From NCBI GenBank assembly GCA_030706015.1, contig JAUZPI010000026.1, forward strand, positions 1-52,063: DNA of 52,063 nucleotides, read 5' to 3'. Positions 8,730-17,622 of this stretch are shown here, piece after piece (the stretch's first letter is position 1; each line of letters begins with the position of its first letter). The position numbers and the translations under genes were made by a program. The stretch is from Bacillota bacterium (GTDB lineage: Bacteria; Bacillota; Clostridia; Clostridiales; Clostridiaceae). The notes below the pieces were generated by a model. It saw only the letters and a list, made by a program, of their open reading frames with translations, did no database searches and was not told where the DNA came from.

Positions 8730-8951
8730 ATGGGCGCTAGAAAAGAATCCTATGAGGATATGATGGCAAAGCTTGAGAATATAGTTTCATCTATGGATCA
8801 AGGGGATACATCATTAGAAGAAACTATGAAAAACTATGAAGAAGGAATTAAATTGTGCAATAAATTATATAAGATACTGAATGATGTGGAAGGTAAGATA
8901 AAGGTACTTACTGATGAAGGAGAACTTGATTTCATAAAAGGTGAGGAATAG
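8730..8951 (+). CDS. xseB: Exodeoxyribonuclease VII small subunit
   Basis: A 73-residue helical hairpin protein that binds several copies per XseA. Family motifs SYEDMMAKLENIVSSMD, GDTSLEETMKNYEEGIKLCNK are clear. A GGAGG site at 8720-8724 fixes the start at ATG 8730 rather than the ATG at 8709 that overlaps the xseA stop. The downstream ispA starts 5 nt after its stop. Confidence 0.93.
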   Translation: MGARKESYEDMMAKLENIVSSMDQGDTSLEETMKNYEEGIKLCNKLYKILNDVEGKIKVLTDEGELDFIKGEE

Positions 8952-8955
8952 TATT

Positions 8956-9825
8956 ATGAATATGTTGGAATTAAAAAATCAGGTGGATAATTGGCTCAAT
9001 GATTACTTTAAAAATCGTAATTCATATAATAAAATTATTTATGAATCTATGGCTTATAGTTTAAATATAGGTGGAAAAAGAGTAAGGCCTTTACTATCAA
9101 TTTATACATATAATATGTTTAAAAATGAGTACGAAAAAGTACTTCCTATAGCCTGCGCAATAGAAATGATACATACATACTCCTTAATTCATGATGATTT
9201 ACCTTGTATGGATAATGATGATTTAAGAAGGGGAAGCCCAACTAACCATAAAGTTTATGGAGATGCCATAGCTGTATTAGCTGGTGACGGGTTATTAACT
9301 GAGGCTATGAATATAATGTTTAATTATTGCAAACAGGCTGGAGAAAGAGCGTTAGAAGCGTGCTCAATCATCACCAATTCATCTGGAGCAGAAGGAATGG
9401 TTGGTGGACAAGTGGTTGACATAATTAGTGAAGGGAAGTTAATTCCTTTGGAACAATTAGAGTATATGCATAGTAAAAAAACAGGTGAATTAATTAGAGC
9501 ATCAATTATTGCAGGAGCTATACTTGGTGACGCAAGTAATAGTGAAATTGAACTTCTAGGCGAATATGGAAGTAAATTAGGGCTTGCATTTCAGATTAAG
9601 GATGATATCTTAGATATATTAGGTGATACAGAAGTGCTAGGAAAACCAGCAAAAAGTGATGAGGAAAATAACAAGACTAATTTTATTACTTTGCACGGCA
9701 TTGATAAATGTGTTGAGCTGTGTAATGATTTAACAAAGGAATGTCTGTATATACTTAAGTCATTATATAGAGATACTTCTCATCTAGAGGAATTCACAAA
9801 GTTTTTATTAAATAGAAAGTTTTAG
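8956..9825 (+). CDS. ispA: Geranylgeranyl/farnesyl diphosphate synthase (polyprenyl synthetase)
   Basis: A trans-prenyltransferase condensing IPP with allylic diphosphates to give farnesyl diphosphate. The 289-residue protein has the first Asp-rich motif DDLPCMDNDDLRRG near residue 85, the GDGLLTEA segment, and the second Asp-rich motif DDILDILGD near residue 215, with KTNFITLHG following as usual. The start is ATG 8956, 5 nt after xseB, with GTGAGGA as ribosome binding site. In clostridia this gene commonly sits between xseB and dxs, linking IPP formation and its use. Confidence 0.94.
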   Translation: MNMLELKNQVDNWLNDYFKNRNSYNKIIYESMAYSLNIGGKRVRPLLSIYTYNMFKNEYEKVLPIACAIEMIHTYSLIHDDLPCMDNDDLRRGSPTNHKVYGDAIAVLAGDGLLTEAMNIMFNYCKQAGERALEACSIITNSSGAEGMVGGQVVDIISEGKLIPLEQLEYMHSKKTGELIRASIIAGAILGDASNSEIELLGEYGSKLGLAFQIKDDILDILGDTEVLGKPAKSDEENNKTNFITLHGIDKCVELCNDLTKECLYILKSLYRDTSHLEEFTKFLLNRKF

Positions 9826-10182
9826 TGTTATCAAATAATGCATAAATTACTTTATTTGATGACTACTTTTATTCATTGTGGTATAATGCAATTATGTTTA
9901 CACATTAGGTAACTTATTGATTTTCAGGGCTAGTTATCTTTTTTAATTGTTGCTAGGTAATGAATATGTCCTAAAAATGAAATAATATAAAGAATATTGC
10001 TTAAGTTAGTAATATGTAATGTTTACCATGATTTTGATCTGTTTGTAAAAGCAGCAGTATTTCTCTTTTATCTAAAAGCTACTAAAAAGTAAACATATTA
10101 GTAGCTTTTATTATATCAATTTTTAATATATGAAAAGGTATTAATTTATTTGAAGAATTATATATGATATAGAAAAGGATCG
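9826..10182 (+). other. Non-coding leader region upstream of dxs
   Basis: No credible gene is visible in these 357 nt. A TATAAT (9882-9887) with a weak -35 suggests a promoter, which would leave a leader of about 290 nt. The leader contains ATGTTTAC twice (9893-9900 and near 10019-10026) and its complement GTAAACAT (10089-10096) in the loop of a terminator-like hairpin (10074-10084 with 10099-10109, then TTATTATAT). This arrangement could be an attenuator or a small RNA. No known riboswitch signature was recognised. Confidence 0.4.
10074..10113 (+). terminator. Terminator-like hairpin in the dxs leader
   Basis: Perfect 11-bp stem AAAAGCTACTA / TAGTAGCTTTT with a 14-nt loop, followed by a short U-rich tail. 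It lies 70 nt before dxs, so it could end an upstream transcript or attenuate dxs. Confidence 0.6.
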
Positions 10183-12048
10183 ATGAGCATGCCTAATATG
10201 TTAGATAATTATAATGATATAGCTGAAATTAAAAAGATGTCATTTAAGGACTTAGATTTATTTGCTAATGACATACGACAATTTTTAATTGAAAAAGTGT
10301 CAAAGACCGGAGGACATTTAGCCTCAAACTTAGGTGTAGTTGAATTAACTTTAAGTTTGTTTAAAGTTTTCAATTTTGATAAAGACAAAATTGTTTGGGA
10401 TGTAGGACATCAGTCCTATGTACATAAAATTCTTACTGGTAGAAAAGATAAATTTGATTCTCTACGAAAATTTGGGGGAATAAGCGGATTCCCTAAACGT
10501 TCAGAAAGTAAGTATGATGCATTTGATACTGGTCACAGCAGTACATCTATATCAGCTGCGCTAGGAATTGCTAGAGCTAGAGATTTGAATAAAGGTAATT
10601 ATGAGGTTGTAGCATTAATTGGAGATGGTGCTTTAACTGGTGGCATGGCATTTGAAGCATTAAATGATGCTGCCTATAATAAAACTAAGATGATAATTAT
10701 CCTAAATGATAATCAAATGTCTATTGCTCAAAATGTTGGTGGAATGTCTACATACTTAAGCAAACTGAGAGTAGATCCCAAATATAATAAGTTTAAAGAT
10801 GAGGTTAATGATAAATTAAGAAAAACTAATATTGGCAATGAGGTTGCAAATTCAATTCAAAAAATAAAAGGTGGATTGAAGCAAATAATCGTTCCTGGAA
10901 TGCTTTTCGAAGACATGGGGATAAAGTATTTTGGACCTATAGATGGACACAACATCAAAGAATTAGTGGATGTATTTACCAATGCCAAAAATATAAAAGG
11001 ACCAGTAATAATCCATGCCATTACAAAAAAAGGAAAGGGATACGATTTTGCAGAAAAGAATCCAAATAAATTTCATGGAATAGGACCTTTTGACAGTTAT
11101 AGTGGAGAATGTTGTTCTAATTCACAAATCACGTATTCAAAAGCTTTTGGAGAAGAGTTAGTTAATATAGCTGAGGAAGATAAACGAGTTGTTGCAATTA
11201 CAGCAGCAATGCCAGATGGAACGGGTTTATCCGAATTTTCTAAGAAATATAAAAATAGGTTTTTTGATGTGGGTATTGCAGAGCAGCATGCAGTTACAAT
11301 GGCAGCAGGAATGGCTTCAGAAGGGTTTAAACCTGTATTTGCGGTGTACTCAACATTTTTGCAAAGAGCATATGATCAGATTATTCATGATGTATGTATG
11401 CAAAAATTACCTGTTATTTTTGCAATAGATAGAGCTGGGATTGTAGGTGAAGATGGAGAAACACATCAAGGTGTTTTTGATTTATCATATCTATCTCATA
11501 TGCCTAACATGACAATAATGAGTCCAAAGTGCGTTTCTGAATTAAAGCCTATGTTAAGATGGGCTTTAAAACAAACAGGACCAATTGCAATAAGATACCC
11601 TAGAGGATCGGATATTTGCGATGTAACGCTTAATGCTTTAAGTAATATAAGAATAGGTAAATGGGAAGAGGTTACAGATGGCAAGGACATTGCTATTATT
11701 GGAGTAGGAAAAATGGTGCAATCTGCTGTATTAGTAAGAGAAAGGCTTGAAAGGTTGGGCATCAGTGCTAAAATAATCAGTGCATCCTTTATAAAACCTC
11801 TTGATATAGAAATGATGAATAAATTGATAAACGATAATTATAAGATAATAACAATTGAAGATAATGTGGTTACAGGTGGATTTGGTGCAATGTTTACTCA
11901 ACATCTAAATACAATTAAATCGGATGTTAAGGTATTAAACTTAGGATTTCAAGATGAGTTTATACAACATGGTGGTGTAGATATATTGTATAAGCTGTAC
12001 AATTTAGATGTAGAAGGAATATTTCAAAGCATATTGAAATTTATATAA
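10183..12048 (+). CDS. dxs: 1-deoxy-D-xylulose-5-phosphate synthase
   Basis: Dxs condenses pyruvate and glyceraldehyde-3-phosphate, the first step of the non-mevalonate isoprenoid pathway; the product also feeds thiamine and pyridoxal synthesis. At 621 residues it has full length. Visible are the TPP-binding GDGALTGGMAFEALN with NDNQMSIAQNVG, the N-terminal GGHLASNLGVVELT and HQSYVHKILTGR, DTGHSSTSIS, and in the second half FDVGIAEQHAVTMAAGMA and DRAGIVGEDGETHQGVFD. The start ATG 10183 follows AAAAGGA. It stands alone between the leader region and tlyA. Confidence 0.96.
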   Translation: MSMPNMLDNYNDIAEIKKMSFKDLDLFANDIRQFLIEKVSKTGGHLASNLGVVELTLSLFKVFNFDKDKIVWDVGHQSYVHKILTGRKDKFDSLRKFGGISGFPKRSESKYDAFDTGHSSTSISAALGIARARDLNKGNYEVVALIGDGALTGGMAFEALNDAAYNKTKMIIILNDNQMSIAQNVGGMSTYLSKLRVDPKYNKFKDEVNDKLRKTNIGNEVANSIQKIKGGLKQIIVPGMLFEDMGIKYFGPIDGHNIKELVDVFTNAKNIKGPVIIHAITKKGKGYDFAEKNPNKFHGIGPFDSYSGECCSNSQITYSKAFGEELVNIAEEDKRVVAITAAMPDGTGLSEFSKKYKNRFFDVGIAEQHAVTMAAGMASEGFKPVFAVYSTFLQRAYDQIIHDVCMQKLPVIFAIDRAGIVGEDGETHQGVFDLSYLSHMPNMTIMSPKCVSELKPMLRWALKQTGPIAIRYPRGSDICDVTLNALSNIRIGKWEEVTDGKDIAIIGVGKMVQSAVLVRERLERLGISAKIISASFIKPLDIEMMNKLINDNYKIITIEDNVVTGGFGAMFTQHLNTIKSDVKVLNLGFQDEFIQHGGVDILYKLYNLDVEGIFQSILKFI

Positions 12049-12113
12049 GTATAAATTTTTTATGTTTTATTAAAAATAAAATTGAAGAAATTTATATTTC
12101 AGAGGAGTTTGTT

Positions 12114-12926
12114 ATGGCTGAACTTAAAGAAAGATTAGATGTTTTGTTGGTAAATAAGGGATTGTTTCAATCTAGGGAAAAAGCTAAAGCCAGTATCATG
12201 GCTGGGCAAATATTTATTGATGATAAAAGAGTTGATAAATGTGGAGAGATGGTAAAAGTTAATTCTAATATTGTAATTAAAGGCGAAACTTTGCCTTATG
12301 TAAGCCGAGGTGGATTAAAGCTTGAAAAAGCTATAAAAAGCTTTAATATATCATTAAAGGATAAGATATGTTTTGATATTGGAGCATCAACAGGCGGTTT
12401 TACTGATTGCATGCTTCAAAATCAAGCCAAAAAGGTTTTTGCCATTGATGTTGGGTATGGCCAATTTGCTTGGAAATTAAGAACAGATCCTAGAGTAGTT
12501 TGTATGGAAAGAACTAATATAAGATATGTAACCCACGAACAAATTGGAGAATATGGTGATTTCGCTAGCATAGATGTTTCATTTATTTCTCTGGAGAAGG
12601 TAATCCCAGCAGTAATGGATTTGTTAAATGGACAAGGAGAAGTTGTAGCACTTATTAAGCCTCAATTTGAAGCTGGAAAAGAAAAGGTTGGTAAAAAGGG
12701 TGTAGTGAGAGAGCCATCTATCCATAAAGAGGTTGTATATAGAATAGTTAATTTCATAAAAAATCAAGGCTTATATATTAAATCATTAGATTTTTCACCT
12801 ATAAAAGGCCCTGAAGGAAATATTGAGTATCTAGTGTATTTTACAAAAGAAGAAGTATACTCAGACTTATTTAATGATGAGGATGTGGAGTTAATAGTTG
12901 AAAAAGCCCACGGAAACCTGAATTAG
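12114..12926 (+). CDS. tlyA: TlyA family rRNA 2'-O-methyltransferase
   Basis: A 270-residue protein with an N-terminal S4 RNA-binding domain (residues 1-65: ERLDVLLVNKGLFQSREKAK) and an FtsJ-type methyltransferase domain (FDIGASTGGFTDCML for SAM binding, then ASIDVSFISLEKVIP and LIKPQFEAGKEKVGKKGVV). TlyA enzymes 2'-O-methylate ribosomal RNA; the local gene order next to nadK, argR and recN matches that of Bacillus yqxC. A GAGGAG site precedes the ATG. NadK follows after 12 nt, so the two are likely one operon. Confidence 0.92.
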   Translation: MAELKERLDVLLVNKGLFQSREKAKASIMAGQIFIDDKRVDKCGEMVKVNSNIVIKGETLPYVSRGGLKLEKAIKSFNISLKDKICFDIGASTGGFTDCMLQNQAKKVFAIDVGYGQFAWKLRTDPRVVCMERTNIRYVTHEQIGEYGDFASIDVSFISLEKVIPAVMDLLNGQGEVVALIKPQFEAGKEKVGKKGVVREPSIHKEVVYRIVNFIKNQGLYIKSLDFSPIKGPEGNIEYLVYFTKEEVYSDLFNDEDVELIVEKAHGNLN

Positions 12927-12938
12927 GAGAAGGAGTTT

Positions 12939-13793
12939 ATGGTGCATATAGGAGTAAATATTAACAGCAGCAAGGATAAAGACGGAAAAGTTTTTGAAAA
13001 AATAAAAACAATTCTTTATGAAAAGTATGAAGATATAAAGTTAACTGTTTTCAATGACTCCTTTGGATTAGATAAATTGGAATCAAAGGATTTAGATATG
13101 GTTATAACTTTAGGAGGAGATGGAACTATATTAAGTACAGCTAGGCAGCTTGCTGGATACCAGGTTCCTATATTAGGAGTGAACCTAGGTAATCTTGGTT
13201 TTCTATCCAGTATTGAACCTTCTGAATTAAGTTACGCTATCGATGCAATTATAAAAGGCGATTACTATGTAGAAGATAGGCTAATGCTAAAATGTACAAT
13301 AGTTTCTGGTGATAGCAATAAGGAATATAATTTTTTAAATGATATTGTTTTATCAAAAGGAACTTTGGCAAGAATAGTAAAATATAATGTGAACATCGAT
13401 AAGCATTTTTATACTGACTTTAATGGTGATGGTATTATAATCTCTACTCCCACTGGTTCTACTGCATACTCACTATCTGCAGGTGGGCCGATTATATATC
13501 CTACTCTGGATATGCTGTCAATTACACCTATATGTCCTCATTCTCTAGGAATGAGAACTATTGTTATAGGCGCAAATAGTGAGGTTGAAGTTAATATAAA
13601 AAGCACGGATCAAAACGTGTTTTTGACAGTTGATGGCCAAGAATCAATACAAATTACAAAACAGGATAAAGTAATTGTAAATGAGTATCCTTACAAATGT
13701 AAATTGATAAAATTAAATAATTATAGCTATTTTGATGTTTTAAGAAAGAAAATTGTGCAAAGAACTAAAGAGTGTGAAGGTGATGAAGGATGA
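12939..13793 (+). CDS. nadK: NAD kinase
   Basis: NadK phosphorylates NAD to NADP. The 284-residue protein has the invariant GGDGT (in VITLGGDGTILS, near residue 62), the second conserved stretch NDIVLSKG, and DGIIISTPTGSTAYSLSAGGPI for NAD binding. The start ATG 12939 follows AGGAGAAGGAG. The last codons overlap argR as ATGA, implying translational coupling. Confidence 0.95.
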   Translation: MVHIGVNINSSKDKDGKVFEKIKTILYEKYEDIKLTVFNDSFGLDKLESKDLDMVITLGGDGTILSTARQLAGYQVPILGVNLGNLGFLSSIEPSELSYAIDAIIKGDYYVEDRLMLKCTIVSGDSNKEYNFLNDIVLSKGTLARIVKYNVNIDKHFYTDFNGDGIIISTPTGSTAYSLSAGGPIIYPTLDMLSITPICPHSLGMRTIVIGANSEVEVNIKSTDQNVFLTVDGQESIQITKQDKVIVNEYPYKCKLIKLNNYSYFDVLRKKIVQRTKECEGDEG

Positions 13794-14242
13794 AGGTTTC
13801 ACGACATGCCAAAATATTATCAATTATAAATTCAAAAGATATTGAAACGCAGGAAGAATTAGCTGAAGAATTAAGAAAAGATGGAATGGAAGTTACTCAA
13901 GCGACTGTTTCAAGGGATATAAAAGAGCTTAAATTAATAAAGGTATTAGCCAATAATGGAAAATATAAGTATGCAGCTATATCTCCTAATGAAAGTTTTC
14001 TATCTAATAAACTTGTAACAGTATTTACTCAAACTGTTTTAAATGTAGAAAACGTAGAAAATTTTGTTGTAGTTAAGACAATAACGGGTTCAGCTTCTGC
14101 AGCTGCAGAAGCCATTGATTCTCTTAATTTAGAGGGAATATCAGGTACAATTGCAGGAGATAATACTATTTTTATATTAGCTAGAACTAAAGAGCAGGCC
14201 AATACTTTGGTGCAAAAGCTGAGAAAGATGCTTAACGAATAG
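13790..14242 (+). CDS. argR: Arginine repressor ArgR/AhrC
   Basis: A 150-residue regulator of arginine metabolism that binds ARG boxes as an arginine-dependent hexamer. The N-terminal winged helix-turn-helix contains TQATVSRDIKELKLIKV, and the C-terminal oligomerisation and arginine-binding domain contains SAAAEAIDSL and GTIAGDNTIFILAR. It overlaps nadK by 4 nt and is followed 11 nt later by recN, the same order as in Bacillus. Confidence 0.95.
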   Translation: MKVSRHAKILSIINSKDIETQEELAEELRKDGMEVTQATVSRDIKELKLIKVLANNGKYKYAAISPNESFLSNKLVTVFTQTVLNVENVENFVVVKTITGSASAAAEAIDSLNLEGISGTIAGDNTIFILARTKEQANTLVQKLRKMLNE

Positions 14243-14253
14243 GGGGATAGAAG

Positions 14254-15954
14254 ATGCTCCTTCAGTTAAATATAAGTAATTTTGCTTTAATAGAAAAACT
14301 AAGTGTATCTTTTGAGAAGGGCTTTAATGTTCTATCAGGAGAAACTGGAGCGGGAAAATCAATCCTAATTGATGCTATTAATTTTGTATTGGGAGGAAAG
14401 TTTTCCCGAGATTTTATAAGAACTGGTGAATCTAGAGCGTACGTTGAAGCAATATTTGCTATTGAAAATGAAAAGACTCTAGATCGATTAAATGCCTTAG
14501 ATATTCCTGTAGAGGACGTTCTTATAGTAAGCAGAGAAACTTTTCAATCTGGAAAGAGTGTAGCCAAGGTTAATGGAAAAGCAATTTTAGTTTCGCAATT
14601 AAAAACCATAAGTCAAACTTTGCTAGATATACATGGTCAACACGAAAATCAAAATCTTTTAGACAGCCTTAATCATATTAATTATCTCGATGCATATGGT
14701 GAGAATGAGATTAAAGGCATATTGAATGAATTTAAAGATAAATTCTCTGAATTAAATGCTCTTAAGAATAGGATAACACAGTTATCGGGTAATGATGGAG
14801 ATAGAGAAAAGTTAATAGATTTTTTAAAGTACCAAATTGATGAAATAAATAGTGCCAAGCTTAAAATAAACGAAGATGAGGAACTTCAAAAAAACTATGC
14901 AATAATATCTAATAGTGAAAATATTAGTAATACTTTAGGTAGATGTTATCATATTTTATATAACAGCACTGAAGATAATAGGTCAATTTATGATAGCTTG
15001 AGTTTGGTAATAAAGGAACTTAGGTCTATAGAAAAGCATACAGCTGAAATTAGCGACATAGCAAAAAGCATAGAGGAAATTTATTATATATTAGAACAAA
15101 ATATTTCTGACATTCGAAGGATAAAAGAAAGCGTAGTATATGATGAAAAAGAATTAGAGTATATAAATAGCAGAATTTATGAGATTGATGCTCTTAAAAG
15201 AAAATATGCTCCTACCATTGATGAAATATTAAAATATAAAGATAAGATTGAAAATCAATATAATGAAATTGTTAATAGCAGCGAAATTATTGCTAAATTA
15301 AATTCTGAATATAGTAAGCTTTATTCTCAATTATTTAAGATAGCTGAGTTCATACATAATATTAGGTGTGAAGTAGCCAAGCAACTTGAGCAAGCTATAA
15401 ATGATGAGTTGAAGGATGTTGGCCTAGGTAAGAGTGTATTTAGAATAGAAACTATCTTGCAAGACACTCTTACCGAAAATGGTGCTGACAAAATAAATTT
15501 TCTAATATCCACCAATCCAGGAGAGCCTCTTAAGCCTTTGGAAAAAGTTGTTTCTGGTGGTGAACTATCAAGAATTATGTTAGTACTAAAAAGTGTATTT
15601 GCAGATAAGGATAAGATTCCATCTATTATCTTTGATGAAATAGACACGGGTATAAGTGGAAGAATAGCCCAAAGCGTTGGGGAAAAAATGTATTCAATAT
15701 CAAATGATCATCAAGTATTTTGCGTTACGCATCTTCCTCAAATTGCGTGCATATCTGATGTTCATTATTCAGTTTCCAAAATTTCTGAAAATGATAAAAC
15801 CTATACTGTGATTAAAAAATTGAATAATGAACTAAAAGAGTACGAAATTGCAAAAATGATTGGAGGAGATGAAGTAACCAACATAACGCTTGAACATGCT
15901 AAAGAACTTATAAAAATGGCAGATAACAAAAAAATTCATAATTATAGCTCATGA
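14254..15954 (+). CDS. recN: DNA repair protein RecN
   Basis: RecN is an SMC-like ATPase recruited to double-strand breaks. The 566-residue protein has Walker A GETGAGKSILIDA near residue 30, long central coiled coils (about residues 150-370), then the ABC signature VSGGELSRIML and Walker B IIFDEIDTGISG, and the D-loop region VFCVTHLPQIA. Its stop codon lies inside the left arm of a strong terminator, so the transcript ends immediately. Confidence 0.96.
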   Translation: MLLQLNISNFALIEKLSVSFEKGFNVLSGETGAGKSILIDAINFVLGGKFSRDFIRTGESRAYVEAIFAIENEKTLDRLNALDIPVEDVLIVSRETFQSGKSVAKVNGKAILVSQLKTISQTLLDIHGQHENQNLLDSLNHINYLDAYGENEIKGILNEFKDKFSELNALKNRITQLSGNDGDREKLIDFLKYQIDEINSAKLKINEDEELQKNYAIISNSENISNTLGRCYHILYNSTEDNRSIYDSLSLVIKELRSIEKHTAEISDIAKSIEEIYYILEQNISDIRRIKESVVYDEKELEYINSRIYEIDALKRKYAPTIDEILKYKDKIENQYNEIVNSSEIIAKLNSEYSKLYSQLFKIAEFIHNIRCEVAKQLEQAINDELKDVGLGKSVFRIETILQDTLTENGADKINFLISTNPGEPLKPLEKVVSGGELSRIMLVLKSVFADKDKIPSIIFDEIDTGISGRIAQSVGEKMYSISNDHQVFCVTHLPQIACISDVHYSVSKISENDKTYTVIKKLNNELKEYEIAKMIGGDEVTNITLEHAKELIKMADNKKIHNYSS

Positions 15955-15981
15955 TTAAAAATCATGAGCTATAATTTTTTG
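15940..15981 (+). terminator. Rho-independent terminator overlapping the end of recN
   Basis: A perfect 17-bp stem (15940-15956 with 15960-15976), 3-nt loop, followed by TTTTTT. The left arm contains the last codons and the TGA stop of recN. Confidence 0.95.
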
Positions 15982-16100
15982 AAAATACAACAAACTATTA
16001 ACTTTATAAACATCTTTGTAATAGCATAAATAGTTTTTTAAAAGGGGAAATTAAATCTAGAACTAAAGAAAGAGTTCAAAAACTAACGGGAGGTAAAAGC

Positions 16101-17318
16101 ATGAAAAAAAACAGAATAGTATTGTTATGCTGGATTTTAGCTCCTATTATATTATTGACAATAAATTTTTATTATAGAGTAGTTAGTATTCCTCAAACAA
16201 TATTTATCAGAGAAGGACAAAAAGTAACTTACGGATACCTTTTTCAGGTAAAAGCTGAGGCAGATAAGAAAAATAATTCAAGTATACAAACCTTTAAAGA
16301 TAGAAAAGCAGAGGTAAGCTTAATGGGAATTTTACCTGTAAAATCAGTTTCCCTGCAATCAGTGCCAGAAATAACAGTTTATCCTGGAGGGCAGCCAATA
16401 GGAATAAAACTTAATACAAAAGGTGTGTTGGTAGTTGCTTTATCTGATATAAAAACAGGAAATGCAAAAGTTTCAAGTCCCGCTGTTGAGGCTGGTGTTC
16501 AGATAGGTGATAATATACTAAAAGTAAATAATAGTGATGTTATTAGCTCAGAAGATTTAGCCAATAAAGTTAATCATGCAAAAAACTCTCGGATTACATT
16601 AACAATTGAGCGAGATGGCGAAATACTGAAAAAATCGCTAGTACCTGTTAGAAGTTCTACAGACAGTAATTATAAAATTGGACTTTGGGTGAGAGATTCC
16701 ACGGCTGGGGTAGGTACATTAACATTTTATGATGGTAAAACAAAAAAATTTGCAGCTCTAGGACACCCTATTACAGATGTAGATACTGGAAGCATGTTAA
16801 GAGTTAGCAAAGGGAATATAATAAATTCATCCATCATCTCTATTCGAAAAGGAACCAAGGGAAATCCGGGAGAAGTAAGAGGAATTTTTGTTAATGAAGA
16901 AACTCCCATGGGAACTATAATGAAAAATACTCAATGTGGCGTATATGGTATATCGAACAAAAGTTTAGCAAATAAAAGTTTTAATAAACCATTAAAAATT
17001 GCATTAAGAAACGAGATTAAAGAGGGTCCAGCTCAAATTTTAACTACTATTGATGGCGAAGAACCATCATTATATAGTATTAATATAGATAAATTACTTT
17101 CGCAGGATAGTCCAGGGCCTAAAAGTATGGTTATACGAGTTACTGACCCAAAATTATTAGAGAAAACCGGAGGTATTGTTCAAGGTATGAGTGGAAGTCC
17201 TATTATACAAAATGGAAAACTTGTTGGAGCTGTTACTCATGTTTTGATTAACCGACCAGATGTAGGTTATGGTATTTATATAGAATGGATGCTGAAAGAT
17301 GCAGATATCTTAAGTTAA
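16101..17318 (+). CDS. spoIVB: SpoIVB serine peptidase
   Basis: SpoIVB is made in the forespore, crosses the inner membrane and triggers the SpoIVFB-dependent activation of SigK in Bacillus; many clostridia retain it although pro-SigK processing differs. The 405-residue protein has an N-terminal signal/anchor helix (LLCWILAPIILLTINFYY), a PDZ domain at about residues 105-190 (SPAVEAGVQIGDNILKVN), and the S55 peptidase domain with His in ALGHPITD and Ser in GMSGSPIIQNGKLVGAVTH. A GGGAGG site precedes the ATG. Confidence 0.95.
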   Translation: MKKNRIVLLCWILAPIILLTINFYYRVVSIPQTIFIREGQKVTYGYLFQVKAEADKKNNSSIQTFKDRKAEVSLMGILPVKSVSLQSVPEITVYPGGQPIGIKLNTKGVLVVALSDIKTGNAKVSSPAVEAGVQIGDNILKVNNSDVISSEDLANKVNHAKNSRITLTIERDGEILKKSLVPVRSSTDSNYKIGLWVRDSTAGVGTLTFYDGKTKKFAALGHPITDVDTGSMLRVSKGNIINSSIISIRKGTKGNPGEVRGIFVNEETPMGTIMKNTQCGVYGISNKSLANKSFNKPLKIALRNEIKEGPAQILTTIDGEEPSLYSINIDKLLSQDSPGPKSMVIRVTDPKLLEKTGGIVQGMSGSPIIQNGKLVGAVTHVLINRPDVGYGIYIEWMLKDADILS

Positions 17319-17329
17319 AATATAAAAAG

Positions 17330-17358
17330 CCTTTGATAAACAAATCAAAGGTTTTTTA
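17330..17358 (+). terminator. Terminator after spoIVB
   Basis: 8-bp stem CCTTTGAT / ATCAAAGG (17330-17337 with 17344-17351) followed by TTTTTTATT. Confidence 0.85.
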
Positions 17359-17546
17359 TTGCGTTAAAAATTAGGTAAACAAAATAAATATAATATAATT
17401 ATAATAAATAGCTTGATTTTTTAGTGTTTAAGTAATAAAATTAAACGGAAGAATATGGATGAATATAATTCTTGCTGTAATTACGTGATAATATTTTTTT
17501 TATTTTCAATAAATTAGTCAATAATAACAAATTATTTATAAGATAA

Positions 17547-17575
17547 GAAGGAATTGTTTTAGATTTGTCGAATAT
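17547..17575 (+). promoter_or_regulatory. SigH-type promoter of spo0A overlapped by a 0A box
   Basis: GAAGGAATT (17547-17555), 11-nt spacer, GTCGAATAT (17567-17575) fits the SigH consensus RnAGGAwWW-N11/12-RnnGAATww at every constrained position. TGTCGAA (17566-17572), a perfect Spo0A binding box, overlaps the -10 element. It lies about 50 nt upstream of the spo0A start. Confidence 0.82.
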
Positions 17576-17622
17576 ATTATTTGTTAGTAAATGGTAATTT
17601 TATTTTAGAGGGGAGTATAAAT

